A stretch of DNA of 64,000 nucleotides from Virgibacillus salexigens (GCF_014905415.1 NZ_BNEO01000002.1:248001-312000), one strand, 5' to 3'. Positions 53,032-63,969 are shown, numbered from the stretch's first letter. The notes: generated by a model from the sequence alone, not told the origin. Program-made: numbers and translations.

Positions 53032-53841
53032 TTGAAAGATGCCTTTATTAGACAACATGAGACATGTTTACATATCGAAAAATGGCAGCAATTACATCCC
53101 AAATTAGTTGCTGGTTTTACCACAAGAAACGGTGGTGTCAGCTCCGCCCCTTATCAATCTTTAAATGGAGGGTTACATGTCAATGATGATCCGTATCATG
53201 TCCTGACCAATCGAGAACGTGTAGGTGAACATTTAGGCTTTCCACTAGATAAGTGGGTTTGCGGGGAACAGGTACACCAAACAAATATTAAAGTTATTGA
53301 AGACACGGATAAAGGAAAAGGAGCCTCTGAACTATCGACCGCAATTCAAGGAGTAGATGGGTTAATTACAAATAAGACAGATATACTATGCACAGCTTTC
53401 TTTGCTGATTGCGTTCCTTTGTTCTTTTATGATCCAAAAACGTCCTTTGTTGGTATTGCTCATGCTGGTTGGAAAGGGACAGTCAATCAAATTGGAGTTG
53501 AAATGGTAAGCGCGTTAAAACAGCAAGGTGTGATATCCAGTAATTTAATGGTGGCAATTGGACCATGTATAACGAAGAATTATTATGAAGTAGATCAACA
53601 CGTCATTAATCATATTCCGCTAGAGTGGAGAGAGAATGCTGTTTCTTCTAGAGAAGGAGGTCGATATTTGCTTGATTTAAAACAGTTAAATATAGATATC
53701 CTTTTACAAGCTGGGGTTTTACGTAATAATATAGATGTAACCAATTACTGCACATTTCGTGATGAAGACTTATTTTTTTCACATCGAAGAGATCATGGAA
53801 GAACAGGTCGAATGTTAGGATTTATTGGCTTTTCTTCATGA
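53032..53841 (+). CDS. ylmD: YfiH/PgeF-type laccase-domain protein YlmD
   Basis: A 269-residue soluble protein of the YfiH family (multi-copper polyphenol oxidoreductase fold), also called peptidoglycan editing factor PgeF; reported activities include hydrolysis of L-Ser-MurNAc-type errors and purine nucleoside cleavage. The metal-site residues are visible in GEQVHQTNI (near 80), FADCVPLFF (near 124) and GIAHAGWKGTV (near 141), with the late SHRRDHGRTGRM block. TTG start 6-7 nt after AGGGAGG. First gene of a tight run with ylmE, sepF, ylmG, ylmH. Confidence 0.9.
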   Translation: MKDAFIRQHETCLHIEKWQQLHPKLVAGFTTRNGGVSSAPYQSLNGGLHVNDDPYHVLTNRERVGEHLGFPLDKWVCGEQVHQTNIKVIEDTDKGKGASELSTAIQGVDGLITNKTDILCTAFFADCVPLFFYDPKTSFVGIAHAGWKGTVNQIGVEMVSALKQQGVISSNLMVAIGPCITKNYYEVDQHVINHIPLEWRENAVSSREGGRYLLDLKQLNIDILLQAGVLRNNIDVTNYCTFRDEDLFFSHRRDHGRTGRMLGFIGFSS

Positions 53842-53868
53842 TTATACGAGGGAGGAGAATTGGGAACA

Positions 53869-54537
53869 ATGGATGTAGCAACAAATCTAGAACAAATCCA
53901 GCAGAAAATTAGACAGGCATGTCTGAATACTAGCCGAAATCCAGAAGATATTACAATAATTGGTGTGACAAAATATGTTACAATAGAGCGAACAAGAGAA
54001 GCAATTGAGGCTGGGGTTACGAATCTTGGTGAAAATCGTCTAGAAGGTTTTCAGCAAAAATACGATTCTTTTCAAGATAAAGCCATTTGGCATTTTATTG
54101 GGACATTACAATCTAGAAAAGTAAAAGATGTTATTCAGCAAATTGATGTATTGCATTCCTTAGATCGTATTTCCTTAGCAAAAGAAATCAATAAACGAGC
54201 AGAACGCAAAATCGACTGTTTTGTACAAGTGAATGTAAGTGGTGAATCATCAAAGCATGGACTTGCACCAGACGAAGTAGCTAATTTTATTAAGGAAATC
54301 GAAAAATATCCTCACGTACGCGTCATTGGTTTGATGACAATGGCACCTCATATTAAAGATGAAGATCGCTTGCGTTCGATATTCAAACAACTAAAAAAGT
54401 TACAATTACACATTCAGGATAAACAGCATGCTCACGCACCTTGTATGTATTTATCGATGGGAATGAGTAATGACTATCAGTTGGCAATTGAAGAAGGTGC
54501 CACTCATGTTCGAATTGGAACAAATTTAGTAGGGTGA
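53869..54537 (+). CDS. ylmE: YggS/YlmE pyridoxal-phosphate homeostasis protein
   Basis: A PLP-binding, TIM-barrel protein of 222 residues involved in keeping PLP and amino-acid pools balanced; no catalytic activity is established. The PLP lysine lies in [11 protein letters not shown] (near residue 34) and further family blocks are [13 protein letters not shown] near 54, [13 protein letters not shown] near 75 and [16 protein letters not shown] near 195 with the final [18 protein letters not shown] is 11 nt before ATG 53869; the TTG at 53860 is too near. Confidence 0.92.
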   Translation: MDVATNLEQIQQKIRQACLNTSRNPEDITIIGVTKYVTIERTREAIEAGVTNLGENRLEGFQQKYDSFQDKAIWHFIGTLQSRKVKDVIQQIDVLHSLDRISLAKEINKRAERKIDCFVQVNVSGESSKHGLAPDEVANFIKEIEKYPHVRVIGLMTMAPHIKDEDRLRSIFKQLKKLQLHIQDKQHAHAPCMYLSMGMSNDYQLAIEEGATHVRIGTNLVG

Positions 54538-54547
54538 GGTGAACGAA

Positions 54548-54982
54548 ATGAGTATTAAAAATAAGATTAAGAATTATTTTACGATGGATGATGAGTATGA
54601 ATATGAATATGTTGATGTAGATGAATTTGATAACGAGCAACAGCAGTCTTCATCAAAAGAGAAGCATAGAAATGTCGTCAACTTGACCAGTATGCAAAAT
54701 CCTACATCTAAAGTCGTACTGTGCGAACCAAGAACGTATAATGAAGCTCAAGAAATTGCAGATAACATTGTTAATCGCCGAGCGGTAGTCATTAATTTAC
54801 AACGCCTTGACAGTAATCAAGCAAAACGAATCGTGGATTTTCTTAGTGGTACCGTATATGCTGTAAATGGAGATATCCAGAAACTTGGAGCACAAACGTT
54901 TCTTTGTACTCCGGATAATGTGAATGTTTCTGGTACCATTACAGATGCATTCTCAGAAGATGAATATGAAAAAGGATGGTAG
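54548..54982 (+). CDS. sepF: Cell division protein SepF
   Basis: Membrane-binding FtsZ partner that forms rings and acts alongside FtsA in septum assembly. 144 residues: the N-terminal amphipathic anchor [16 protein letters not shown], an acidic Tyr-rich linker and the SepF core (about 55-135) with [19 protein letters not shown] and [28 protein letters not shown] precedes the ATG; the GTG at 54539 is inside that site. Overall order ylmE-sepF-ylmG-ylmH-divIVA is conserved in Firmicutes. Confidence 0.94.
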   Translation: MSIKNKIKNYFTMDDEYEYEYVDVDEFDNEQQQSSSKEKHRNVVNLTSMQNPTSKVVLCEPRTYNEAQEIADNIVNRRAVVINLQRLDSNQAKRIVDFLSGTVYAVNGDIQKLGAQTFLCTPDNVNVSGTITDAFSEDEYEKGW

Positions 54983-54988
54983 CAGCAG

Positions 54989-55255
54989 ATGTTTGAATTA
55001 TACCGTATATTAGATTTAGCGTTTGTGATTTATAGTTACGCGTTAATTGTTTATATTTTTATGTCTTGGTTCCCTGGAGCACGTGAGTCCTCATTTGGAG
55101 AAATGTTAGGCAAAATATGTGAACCATATTTAGAGCAATTCCGTAAGTTTATTCCACCACTTGGTATGATTGATTTATCTCCAATTGTAGCGATATTTGT
55201 ATTGTATTTAGCTAGAATGGGGTTAGGTCAATTTTTCCAAATGTTTGTTTTCTAG
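54989..55255 (+). CDS. ylmG: YggT family membrane protein YlmG
   Basis: An 88-residue membrane protein with two helices (about 5-27 and 62-84), and between them the YggT signatures FMSWFPGARES near 26 and EPYLEQFRKFIPPLG near 46-60. Function uncertain; in bacteria and plastids it is linked to division and membrane complex assembly. It starts 6 nt after the sepF stop. Confidence 0.9.
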   Translation: MFELYRILDLAFVIYSYALIVYIFMSWFPGARESSFGEMLGKICEPYLEQFRKFIPPLGMIDLSPIVAIFVLYLARMGLGQFFQMFVF

Positions 55256-55267
55256 AGGGTACATAGG

Positions 55268-56044
55268 ATGGATATATATCAGCATTTTAGAAAAGATGAA
55301 GAAGCTTTCATAGACCAGGTTTTTTCTTGGCGAGAGCAAGTATCGAAATCTTTTCAGCTTAAACTAACCGACTTTCTTGATCCACGTGAACAGCAGATTG
55401 TGGACATGCTGATGGGGACAAAGGAATCAGATATTCAGGTCATGTTTTTCGGTGGAAATCCACATACCGAAAGAAAACGTGCAATTATTGCTCCCTTTTA
55501 TGAACAGATTGCAGAAAAAGATTTTCAATTGACGATGTTACAGACCAAGTTTCAAAGTAAATTTGTTAGTCTGACCCATCGCGATGCAATGGGAGCTTTT
55601 CTATCTTTAGGAATAAAACGAAAAAAGCTTGGTGATATTTTAGTAGAAGATGGTATTATCCAAATTGTTGTAGCTGAAGAAATTGCAGCTTATGTGATGG
55701 CAAATCTAAATGCAATAAAAAAAGCAACGTTACAATTAGAGGAAAAACCTTTAGACTTCCTACAGGTTAAGCAGCTAAATTGGGAAGAAACGGAAAGTAC
55801 GGTTTCTTCTTTGCGATTGGATACTATCGTTAAAGAAATTTATCGTATTTCTAGAAAAGATGCTGCGGAATATATAAAAAAAATGTATGTAAAAGTGAAT
55901 TTTAAAGTTGTAGAAGATGGGAAATTCCAATTGCAAGAAGGGGATTTAATTTCATTAAGAGGAAAAGGAAGAAGTAAGGTCGTAGAAGTGAGAGGAAAAA
56001 CAAAAAAGGACAAGCTAAAACTTACAACTGCAATCTTAAAATAA
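55268..56044 (+). CDS. ylmH: S4-domain RNA-binding protein YlmH
   Basis: A 258-residue cytosolic protein. The C-terminal S4 domain (about 182-245) has LRLDTIVKEIYRISRKDAAEYI, the RNA-binding helix pair, and EGDLISLRGKGRSKV. YlmH homologues bind the stalled 50S subunit and can act in ribosome-associated quality control like RqcP. The N-terminal part contains FFGGNPHTERKRAIIAPF near 60, conserved in the family. The ATG lies 12 nt after the ylmG stop with AGAGGG just upstream. Confidence 0.9.
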   Translation: MDIYQHFRKDEEAFIDQVFSWREQVSKSFQLKLTDFLDPREQQIVDMLMGTKESDIQVMFFGGNPHTERKRAIIAPFYEQIAEKDFQLTMLQTKFQSKFVSLTHRDAMGAFLSLGIKRKKLGDILVEDGIIQIVVAEEIAAYVMANLNAIKKATLQLEEKPLDFLQVKQLNWEETESTVSSLRLDTIVKEIYRISRKDAAEYIKKMYVKVNFKVVEDGKFQLQEGDLISLRGKGRSKVVEVRGKTKKDKLKLTTAILK

Positions 56045-56134
56045 ATTGCAGGACTTAGCAGATATTTGTCGAATAGACATGGTAGGATGTGATGATTCGT
56101 TCTTTGATCTAAATTAAAATAGGAGGTGGCTATC

Positions 56135-56638
56135 GTGCCATTAACACCATTAGATATTCACAATAAAGAATTCACAAGAAGCTTTCGTGGATATGATGAA
56201 GATGAAGTAAATGAATTTTTGGATCAAGTAATTAAGGATTATGAAATGGTCATTCGCGAGAAAAAAGACCTACAAGAACAAGTCGATCATTTAAATGAAA
56301 AGCTTGGTCATTTTACTAATATTGAGGAAACATTGAATAAATCCATATTAATTGCTCAAGAGACTGCTGAGGAATTAAAAGGAAGTGCCTCAAAAGAATC
56401 GAAATTAATCATTAAAGAAGCAGAAAAAAATGCAGACCGTATTATTAATGAGGCATTAACCAAATCGCGTCGGATATCGATGGATGTAGAGGAATTAAAA
56501 AAGCAAGCAAAAGTATTCCGTACACGATTAAAAATGCTTGTTGAAGCCCAATTAGACATGATCGATACGGACGATTGGGACCAGCTATTTGATACTGAGC
56601 TTGGTGAGGACTTAGATTTAGTTGAAAATGAGTCATAA
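56135..56638 (+). CDS. divIVA: Cell division/polar protein DivIVA
   Basis: Curvature-sensing coiled-coil protein at poles and septa, anchor for MinJ and, in sporulation, for chromosome attachment proteins. 167 residues from GTG 56135: lipid-binding domain PLTPLDIHNKEFTRSFRGYD with DEDEVNEFLDQVIKDYE (to about 37), then a long coiled coil including NIEETLNKSILIAQETAE and AEKNADRIINEALTKSRR. AGGAGGTG is 6 nt before this GTG; GTG 56126 lies in the site. The tail is acidic. Confidence 0.95.
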   Translation: MPLTPLDIHNKEFTRSFRGYDEDEVNEFLDQVIKDYEMVIREKKDLQEQVDHLNEKLGHFTNIEETLNKSILIAQETAEELKGSASKESKLIIKEAEKNADRIINEALTKSRRISMDVEELKKQAKVFRTRLKMLVEAQLDMIDTDDWDQLFDTELGEDLDLVENES

Positions 56639-56641
56639 GCC

Positions 56642-56670
56642 TTGACGGTTGTTGATATTTTACATATAAT
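56642..56670 (+). promoter_or_regulatory. Sigma-A promoter for the ileS T-box transcript
   Basis: TTGACG (56642-56647), 17-bp spacer, TATAAT (56665-56670), which gives a start near 56677. It overlaps nothing coding and sits directly after divIVA. Confidence 0.85.
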
Positions 56671-56676
56671 TCATAA

Positions 56677-56945
56677 ACAGATAGCTTTACTAAAACAAAA
56701 TTGTTTAAAAGCAAAGATAGAGCCAGTATAGAAGTGTTAAACTGTTAAGCGAGCTAGGGTATGGTGAAAGCCTGGTACAGATACGCTTTTAGAATATCAC
56801 TCTTGAGCTTTCATTATGAAAGTAGTAGTAATGAACGGTTATTCACGTTACGAATGCTAAGTGGATTTGACAGGTATGTCAAATTTATAAGGGTGGTACC
56901 GCGAGCCTTCTCGTCCCTTTTGGGGATGAAGAGGGCTTTTTTTGT
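56677..56945 (+). ncRNA. Isoleucine T-box riboswitch
   Basis: Leader that reads the charging state of tRNA-Ile and controls ileS by antitermination. Seen: the stem I region with AGCGAGCTAGGG and AGCCTGGTA, the specifier loop GAATATCAC with the Ile codon ATC at 56796-56798, the invariant T-box AGGGTGGTACCGCG (56890-56903) that binds the free tRNA end, and an overlapping terminator (about 56903-56945; AGCCTTCTCGTCCC pairs with GGGATGAAGAGGGCT, then seven T). The open frame seen across 56761-56949 is just this RNA. Confidence 0.96.
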
Positions 56946-56967
56946 TTAATTCAAAGGAGGAATTAAT

Positions 56968-59724
56968 ATGGAGTATAAAGATACATTACTTATGCCAAAA
57001 ACAGGCTTCCCTATGCGAGGGAATCTGCCGAATAAAGAACCGATACGACAGGCTGCATGGGAAGAAAATAATATTTATGAAAAAAGTTTAAATCGAACAA
57101 AAGGCCGTCCGCTATTTATTCTTCACGATGGACCACCATATGCAAATGGAGATTTGCACATTGGTCATGCATTGAATAAAATTTTAAAAGACTTTATTAC
57201 CCGTTATAAATCAATGAGTGGTTATTATGCTCCATATGTTCCAGGATGGGATACACATGGACTGCCAATTGAAACGGCATTAACGAAGAATAAAAAAATT
57301 AAACGTAAGGAATTGAGTATTGCTGAATTTCGTAAGTTATGTGCGGAGTATGCATTAAGTCAAGTAGATAATCAACGAGAACAATTCAAAAAATTAGGTG
57401 TCCGCGCAGATTGGGATAACCCATATATTACGCTTACCAAAGATTATGAAGCTGCCCAAATTAAGGTTTTCGGGGAAATGGCTAAGAAAGGATATATTTA
57501 TAAAGGCTTAAAACCGGTATATTGGTCTCCTTCTTCTGAATCAGCACTTGCTGAAGCAGAAATCGAGTACCATGATAAACGGTCCCCTTCTATTTATGTT
57601 TCCTTTGAAGTAACCGAAGGAAAAGGATTACTAGAAGATGGAGAAAAATTCATTATTTGGACAACAACGCCATGGACGATCCCTGCAAATTTAGGTATAA
57701 GTGTTCATCCTGATTTGGATTATGCAGTAGTTGCAGTTGGAAGCGAAAAGTATGTTATTGCTCAAGCACTCATAGAAACGGTAGCAGAAACGCTCGAATG
57801 GCAAAATCCTGAAGTAGTTAAAACATTTAAAGGTGAAGAAGCAGAGAAAATTGTGGCAAAACATCCATTTTACGATCGAGAATCTCTTGTTATGTTAGGA
57901 GACCATGTAACTACAGATGCAGGTACAGGTTGTGTACACACAGCACCAGGGCATGGGGAAGATGACTTTTATGTATCGAAGCGCTATGGGATTGATGCAT
58001 TATGTCCAGTGGATGAAAAAGGTGTATTTACCGACGAGGCACCAGGTTTTGAAGGTCTATTCTATGATACCGCAAATAAAAATGTATCAGAAAAACTAGA
58101 AGAAGCAGGTGCATTACTAAAGCTTGCATTTATTACACACTCTTATCCACATGATTGGCGTACCAAGAAACCAACCATATTCCGAGCAACATCGCAATGG
58201 TTTGCCTCTATAAAGGATTTTAGACAAACCATTTTGGATGAAATTAAAGCAATTAATTGGTACCCGCAATGGGGAGAGACACGGCTATATAATATGGTAA
58301 GAGATCGAGAAGATTGGTGTATTTCTCGTCAGCGTACGTGGGGAGTACCAATCCCAGTATTTTATGCAGAGGATAAAACACCAATTATTACAGATGAAAC
58401 GATTACGCATGTGTCCAACTTGTTTAAGGAACATGGATCTAATATTTGGTTTGAATGGGAAGCAAAGGATCTGTTGCCAAAAGGATATACTTCCGAGCAT
58501 AGTCCAAACGGCAACTTCACAAAAGAAACAGATATTATGGATGTATGGTTTGATTCTGGCTCTTCACATGAAGCAGTATTGTTAGGTAGGGAGGATCACT
58601 ATCGACCAGCGGATGTGTATCTAGAAGGTAGTGACCAATATCGTGGATGGTTTAATTCTTCTCTGTCTACATCAGTAGCTGTAACAGGAAAATCACCTTA
58701 TAAAACGGTTATAAGTCATGGGTTTACCCTGGACGGTAATGGTCGAAAAATGAGTAAATCATTAGGGAACGTTATTCGTCCTGCAAAGGTTCAAAAGCAA
58801 CTTGGTGCTGATATTTTACGTTTATGGGTCTCTTCTGTAGACTATCAAGCAGATGTTCGGATTTCGGATGATATATTAAAGCAAATTTCAGAAGCTTATC
58901 GAAAAATTCGTAACACAATCAGGTTTATGCTAGCAAACTTGGCAGATTTTGATCCGAAGCAGGATCGTGTTCCAAATGAAGAATTAGAAGAAGTAGATAA
59001 ATATATGCTTCATCGCCTGAAGAAATTAGTAACAGAGGTTCGTAACAACTATGATAATTATGAGTTCTCACCTATCTTTCACCAAATTCATAATTTCTGT
59101 GCGGTTGATCTTAGTTCATTCTATTTAGACTTTGCAAAAGATATTTTATATATTGAGGCTGCGAATAACCAGCGTAGACGTAGTATTCAAACAGGATACT
59201 TTGAAATCGTTACTGCGCTTGTAAAATTATTAACACCGATTATTCCTCATACAACTGAAGAAATATGGGAATATATTCCAGGTGCAGAAGCTGAAAGTGT
59301 TCAATTAACGGATATTCCGAACCCTGAAGAAATGTCAACGTTTAATGATACAGCTGAAAACTGGGATCATTTCATGCAAGTTCGTGACGATATCTTAAAA
59401 GCGTTGGAAGAAGCTAGAAATGAAAAGGTAATTGGAAAATCTCTTGAAGCAAAATTAACCATTGTTCCAAAAGATGAACAAACGAAAACCATCTTATCAT
59501 CGATGGATCAGCTTCATCAGTATCTCATTGTTTCACAAGCAGATATTAGTGAAAATGCATCTAATACGAAAGCTTATGAATATGTTGATGTAGCTGTTGA
59601 AAAGCATCCTGGTGAAACCTGTGAACGTTGCTGGGTATCTTCTAATACCGTTGGGGAGGATGAAGCACATCCTACCTTATGTACGCGTTGTGCAACAGTT
59701 GTAAAAGAGCATTATCAACAATAA
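56968..59724 (+). CDS. ileS: Isoleucyl-tRNA synthetase
   Basis: Charges tRNA-Ile. 918 residues, standard for the bacterial enzyme. Class I signatures: HIGH at 64-67 in [19 protein letters not shown] at 594-598, and the editing domain with [13 protein letters not shown] near 230 and [16 protein letters not shown] near 315-330. The C-terminal zinc finger CERCWV...CTRC (near 886 and 906) is intact. AAAGGAGG is 8 nt before the ATG. Controlled by the T-box just upstream. Confidence 0.97.
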   Translation: MEYKDTLLMPKTGFPMRGNLPNKEPIRQAAWEENNIYEKSLNRTKGRPLFILHDGPPYANGDLHIGHALNKILKDFITRYKSMSGYYAPYVPGWDTHGLPIETALTKNKKIKRKELSIAEFRKLCAEYALSQVDNQREQFKKLGVRADWDNPYITLTKDYEAAQIKVFGEMAKKGYIYKGLKPVYWSPSSESALAEAEIEYHDKRSPSIYVSFEVTEGKGLLEDGEKFIIWTTTPWTIPANLGISVHPDLDYAVVAVGSEKYVIAQALIETVAETLEWQNPEVVKTFKGEEAEKIVAKHPFYDRESLVMLGDHVTTDAGTGCVHTAPGHGEDDFYVSKRYGIDALCPVDEKGVFTDEAPGFEGLFYDTANKNVSEKLEEAGALLKLAFITHSYPHDWRTKKPTIFRATSQWFASIKDFRQTILDEIKAINWYPQWGETRLYNMVRDREDWCISRQRTWGVPIPVFYAEDKTPIITDETITHVSNLFKEHGSNIWFEWEAKDLLPKGYTSEHSPNGNFTKETDIMDVWFDSGSSHEAVLLGREDHYRPADVYLEGSDQYRGWFNSSLSTSVAVTGKSPYKTVISHGFTLDGNGRKMSKSLGNVIRPAKVQKQLGADILRLWVSSVDYQADVRISDDILKQISEAYRKIRNTIRFMLANLADFDPKQDRVPNEELEEVDKYMLHRLKKLVTEVRNNYDNYEFSPIFHQIHNFCAVDLSSFYLDFAKDILYIEAANNQRRRSIQTGYFEIVTALVKLLTPIIPHTTEEIWEYIPGAEAESVQLTDIPNPEEMSTFNDTAENWDHFMQVRDDILKALEEARNEKVIGKSLEAKLTIVPKDEQTKTILSSMDQLHQYLIVSQADISENASNTKAYEYVDVAVEKHPGETCERCWVSSNTVGEDEAHPTLCTRCATVVKEHYQQ

Positions 59725-59756
59725 ATCTTCTGATCTAGGATCATGAATTGCGATAC

Positions 59757-59797
59757 AAAAAGCCCCCTGAATTATTGTTTTACAGGGGGCTTTTTAT
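59757..59797 (+). terminator. Terminator after ileS
   Basis: A 13-bp perfect stem AAAAAGCCCCCTG with CAGGGGGCTTTTT and a loop of about 13 bases. Confidence 0.92.
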
Positions 59798-59928
59798 GTT
59801 TCGTTGATACATACGCAAGTAATAAGTGGCATCGAACAGTTTTAGTTATGAACAATGCTTTTCGATTTATTGAATGCAATAAATATAAGTAAAGCAATAA
59901 AATAATAATGAATTTAGATAATTATTTA

Positions 59929-59957
59929 TTGTAAAACGATAAATATATTGGTAAAAT
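59929..59957 (+). promoter_or_regulatory. Candidate sigma-A promoter for the DUF2975 cassette
   Basis: TTGTAA (59929-59934), 17-bp spacer, TAAAAT (59952-59957), 32 bp before the first gene of the cassette. Confidence 0.6.
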
Positions 59958-59988
59958 TGAATTGACGATAACTAAGCGAGGTGCTTTT

Positions 59989-60468
59989 ATGAAACGAGAA
60001 ACACTCTTCTTAAGGGTAGTTGTATTTATTCTTGGAATTCCGATTCTTGGTTTGTGTATAGTTGGATTACCTAGATTAGCCCAAATATATAATTCATGGC
60101 TCCCTGAGTTGGCTTATCTACAATATCCTTTGCTTATTGTTTTGTATGCTACGGCAATTCCTTTTTTCTTTGCTCTGTATCAGACATTAAAACTTTTAAC
60201 TTACATTGATAAGAACAAAGCATTTTCGGAATTATCGGTGATGGCCTTGAAGAATATAAAGCACTGTGCAACTACAATCAGTGCCTTGTATGTATTAATT
60301 ATCCCAATTTTATATCTAATGGCAGAGATAGATGACGCTCCAGGTATTGTTTTGCTCGGCTTGGTGATCATTTTTGCTTCCATTGTTATTGCGGTCTTTG
60401 CTGCTGTTCTTCAGAAGTTGTTAAAGAATGCCATAGAAATAAAATCAGAAAATGATTTAACGGTCTGA
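59989..60468 (+). CDS. DUF2975 membrane protein (YoaS-like)
   Basis: A 159-residue protein with four membrane helices (about 9-30, 45-64, 88-108 and 118-143). The soluble loop after helix 2, LLTYIDKNKAFSELSVMALKNIK, is the DUF2975 signature. ATG 59989 follows GCGAGGTG. It overlaps nothing and is 10 bp upstream of a small Cro-like regulator; DUF2975-plus-XRE pairs are common and probably work together, as yoaS-yozG in B. subtilis. The role is unknown. Confidence 0.85.
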   Translation: MKRETLFLRVVVFILGIPILGLCIVGLPRLAQIYNSWLPELAYLQYPLLIVLYATAIPFFFALYQTLKLLTYIDKNKAFSELSVMALKNIKHCATTISALYVLIIPILYLMAEIDDAPGIVLLGLVIIFASIVIAVFAAVLQKLLKNAIEIKSENDLTV

Positions 60469-60478
60469 GGTGAATAAC

Positions 60479-60700
60479 ATGGCGATTATAATTAATATTG
60501 ATGTGATGTTGGCGAAACGAAAAATGAGTGTAACAGAACTATCTGAACGGGTTGGTATTACAATGGCTAATCTTTCTATTTTGAAAAATGGAAAGGCAAA
60601 AGCGGTTCGAATATCAACTTTAGACGCAATTTGTAAGGCATTAGAATGTCAGCCTGGAGATATTTTAGAATACCGAAGAGATGAAGATAGTCATGATTAA
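60479..60700 (+). CDS. Small XRE/Cro-type regulator (YozG-like)
   Basis: A 73-residue helix-turn-helix protein: MLAKRKMSVTELSERVGITMANLSILKNGK spans the HTH (about residues 9-38, read as two helices and the recognition helix), followed by LDAICKALECQPGDILEY, the usual end of the small YozG-type proteins. ATG 60479 follows TGAGGTG. Its end overlaps the start of the DUF817 gene, so the three genes are one operon. Likely represses its own cassette by analogy. Confidence 0.88.
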   Translation: MAIIINIDVMLAKRKMSVTELSERVGITMANLSILKNGKAKAVRISTLDAICKALECQPGDILEYRRDEDSHD

Positions 60701-61505
60701 TAAAATTGGGACACTTAACATGAAAAGAAAGGGAAAAATCGTTATAGCTCTACAGCAACTTATTCGTTTTGGGTGGCAACAGGCCATGTCTTGTTTATTT
60801 CCTGTCGTTATCTTTGCCTCTTTAGCTTTGACGCAAGTCATTCCACTTCCTTTTCTCCCAAGGTATGACTGGTTACTCCTGATCTGTTTACTAATGCAGT
60901 GGTGGATGGTGTATTCCGGGCTAGAAACCAAGGATGAACTAAAGGTGATTACATTGTTTCACGTTATTGGACTTGCGCTTGAACTTTTTAAGGTGCATAT
61001 GGGTTCCTGGTCTTATCCAGAGGAGGGGTATGCCAAGATTTTGGGGGTGCCTTTGTACAGTGGATTTATGTACGCAAGTGTAGCAAGTTATCTTTGTCAG
61101 GCATGGAGGAGGCTAGAGGTTGAACTGGTTAGATGGCCATCGTTTTTGATAGTTGTACCGCTGGCAGCTGCGATTTATTTGAATTTTTTTACCCATCATT
61201 ATTGGTTTGATATTCGTTGGGTTCTATCTGGTCTTATAATTATCGTTTTTTGGAAATCATGGGTTATATACGAAATTAATGGGACTCAATATCGTATGCC
61301 AATCGTATTTTCTTTTACCCTCATCGGATTTTTTATATGGGTAGCTGAAAATATTGCAACGTTTTTTGGAGCCTGGGAATATCCCAATCAGGCCGATGCA
61401 TGGAGTATCGTTCATCTAGGGAAGGTGAGTTCCTGGCTGTTATTGGTTATTGTTAGTTTTCTTATTGTAGCGACATTAAAGCAGGTGAAAAAAATAAGCA
61501 ATTAA
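60681..61505 (+). CDS. DUF817 family membrane protein (YoaT-like)
   Basis: A membrane protein of up to 274 residues with seven or eight helices. DUF817 marks: FGWQQAMSCLFPVVIFASLALTQ near residue 30, LALELFKVHMGSWSYPEEGYAKILGVPLYSGFMYASV (a run of conserved blocks near 98-134) and FGAWEYPNQADAW near 228. Start uncertain: ATG at 60681, 60693 or 60720 are possible, none with a strong binding site; translation may be coupled to the regulator gene, which it overlaps by 20 nt. Its companions match B. subtilis yoaS-yozG-yoaT. Confidence 0.85.
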   Translation: MKIVMINKIGTLNMKRKGKIVIALQQLIRFGWQQAMSCLFPVVIFASLALTQVIPLPFLPRYDWLLLICLLMQWWMVYSGLETKDELKVITLFHVIGLALELFKVHMGSWSYPEEGYAKILGVPLYSGFMYASVASYLCQAWRRLEVELVRWPSFLIVVPLAAAIYLNFFTHHYWFDIRWVLSGLIIIVFWKSWVIYEINGTQYRMPIVFSFTLIGFFIWVAENIATFFGAWEYPNQADAWSIVHLGKVSSWLLLVIVSFLIVATLKQVKKISN

Positions 61506-61562
61506 ACAATAGGCCTGCCATTGGGGATCTTACGTTTATTTTGGGATACTCTAATTCTTTAA

Positions 61563-61612
61563 ACACGCATAAAATATTTTCAATATACACTTATGCGTGT
61601 ATTATATTTTAT
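61563..61612 (+). terminator. Terminator after the DUF817 gene
   Basis: A 10-bp perfect stem ACACGCATAA with TTATGCGTGT, an 18-base loop that can extend by AATATT/AATAT pairing, then an A/T-rich tail. The rest of the 337-bp gap before lspA has only a promoter. Confidence 0.65.
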
Positions 61613-61774
61613 AGAATGAAGAGGGGCGTAACTATCTATCTTCTTCATACCTTTTATTTTCTAGTAGTTATTTTTATTCTCTCTATTTCTAGGAATGAAT
61701 GTAGGTTATGAATCATATTTAAGAATTGGTAGCAACTATGAAAGATGCTTGTGCTTTTGCTTGATTGTGATATA

Positions 61775-61803
61775 TTGAAAATACTTGATGAAACCATTAT
61801 GCT
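61775..61803 (+). promoter_or_regulatory. Sigma-A promoter for lspA
   Basis: TTGAAA (61775-61780), 17-bp spacer, TATGCT (61798-61803), 40 bp before the lspA start. Confidence 0.6.
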
Positions 61804-61842
61804 ATTAAGGGATACAAATTAGAATAAATCGGGGGAAAAACA

Positions 61843-62313
61843 ATGTATTGGTACTACTTGATTGCACTAATAATGATATCCATTGATCAACTAACGAAAT
61901 GGATAATTGTTAAAACAATGGAGCTTGGTGATCAAATTACGATTATTGATAACTTTTTTTACATAACCTCACATCGAAATACAGGAGCAGCATGGGGAAT
62001 ATTAGAAGGTCAGATGACATTTTTCTATATCGTAACCGCTATTGTGGTCATCGTCGTTATCTATTATATGCAAATGTATGCAAAAGAGAGTAAATGGCTT
62101 GCAATCGCGTTAAGCTTGGTGTTAGGAGGAGCCATTGGTAATTTCATTGATCGTTTATTTCGTCAGGAAGTAGTTGATTTCTTTGATTTTATTATATTCG
62201 GTTATGATTTTCCGATATTTAATGTAGCTGATTCAAGTCTCGTTATTGGTGCATGCCTGATTATCTTGGCAATGATTATGGATGAAGTAAAGAAAGGAAA
62301 AGTCAAATCATGA
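61843..62313 (+). CDS. lspA: Lipoprotein signal peptidase (signal peptidase II)
   Basis: Membrane aspartic protease that removes the signal peptide of prolipoproteins (in this window CtaC and YlaJ are likely clients). 156 residues, four helices. The catalytic pair is Asp103 in GNFIDRLFR and Asp130 in [11 protein letters not shown]; the N-terminal DQLTKW and RNTGAAW blocks are typical. A G-rich GGGGGAA precedes the ATG. The stop overlaps the next start (ATGA). Confidence 0.95.
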   Translation: MYWYYLIALIMISIDQLTKWIIVKTMELGDQITIIDNFFYITSHRNTGAAWGILEGQMTFFYIVTAIVVIVVIYYMQMYAKESKWLAIALSLVLGGAIGNFIDRLFRQEVVDFFDFIIFGYDFPIFNVADSSLVIGACLIILAMIMDEVKKGKVKS

Positions 62314-63221
62314 CAACATTTGAACATACTGTAACTGAAGAGCAGCATCGTACCCGGATTGACAAAGTATTAGCTGATTTAAATAAAGATATATCTCGAT
62401 CACAAGTGCAGACGTGGATTGCTCAACAATTCGTTTATGTAAATCATGAAGTCACGAAGGCTAATTATAAATGTCAATCAGGTGATATTATTCAATGGTC
62501 GATTCCAGAAGTTGAACCGTTAAATCTTACACCAGAAGCAATCGACTTAGATATTGTGTTTGAAGATAGCGATTTATTAGTCGTTAATAAACAAAAAGGA
62601 ATGGTTGTTCATCCATCTCCTGGTCATCAACATGGTACACTTGTACATGCCTTATTGTATCACTGTGATGATTTATCTGGAATAAATGGTGTGGAACGTC
62701 CTGGGATCGTACATCGAATCGATAAAGATACAAGCGGTTTATTGGTTGTTGCTAAAAATGACCAAGCACATCAGCGTTTAGCAGAACAATTGGCAAATAA
62801 GGATATAAAACGAACCTATCAAGCAATGGTTCATGGTGAAATTCCACATGAAAAAGGAATGATTGATGCCCCTATTGGGCGGGATCCTAAAGACCGTCAA
62901 AAAATGGCAGTTGTGGACAATGGGAAAGCAGCGATAACCCATTTTCAAATACTAGATCGATTCCCGGGTTATACACATGTCGAATGTCAACTAGAGACGG
63001 GAAGAACCCATCAGATTCGTGTTCATATGAAATATATTAATCATCCATTAGTAGGTGACCCAAAATACGGTCCAAGAAAAACAATTGATGTAAACGGACA
63101 AGCATTACATGCAAAAGAGATAGCATTTACCCATCCAACCACGAAGGAATATATGCACTTTGAAGTAGACTTACCAGATTATTTTCAGGAATTAATTGCC
63201 TATCTTCATAAAAAATATTGA
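62310..63221 (+). CDS. RluD-family 23S rRNA pseudouridine synthase (YlyB)
   Basis: Makes pseudouridine in 23S rRNA (the RluD family targets helix 69; the exact site here is not known). 303 residues: an N-terminal S4 domain (about 14-75) and a catalytic domain with the RluA-type [16 protein letters not shown] near 134-149 holding the catalytic Asp, [10 protein letters not shown] near 189-198 and [13 protein letters not shown] near 227-239. It overlaps lspA by 4 nt, as in the lspA-ylyB pair of B. subtilis. No terminator separates it from the pyr leader. Confidence 0.92.
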   Translation: MTTFEHTVTEEQHRTRIDKVLADLNKDISRSQVQTWIAQQFVYVNHEVTKANYKCQSGDIIQWSIPEVEPLNLTPEAIDLDIVFEDSDLLVVNKQKGMVVHPSPGHQHGTLVHALLYHCDDLSGINGVERPGIVHRIDKDTSGLLVVAKNDQAHQRLAEQLANKDIKRTYQAMVHGEIPHEKGMIDAPIGRDPKDRQKMAVVDNGKAAITHFQILDRFPGYTHVECQLETGRTHQIRVHMKYINHPLVGDPKYGPRKTIDVNGQALHAKEIAFTHPTTKEYMHFEVDLPDYFQELIAYLHKKY

Positions 63222-63246
63222 CATTCGAATTATCTTTTGTAATAAT
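63218..63246 (+). promoter_or_regulatory. Sigma-A promoter of the pyr operon
   Basis: TTGACA (63218-63223), overlapping the ylyB stop codon, 17-bp spacer and AATAAT (63241-63246). Confidence 0.65.
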
Positions 63247-63259
63247 TAAACAGATGAAT

Positions 63260-63969
<710 letters not shown>

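Noticed and set aside
56761-56949. A 62-codon plus-strand frame
   Set aside because: It is the T-box leader of ileS: specifier loop, T-box sequence and terminator all lie within it, and there is no ribosome binding site.
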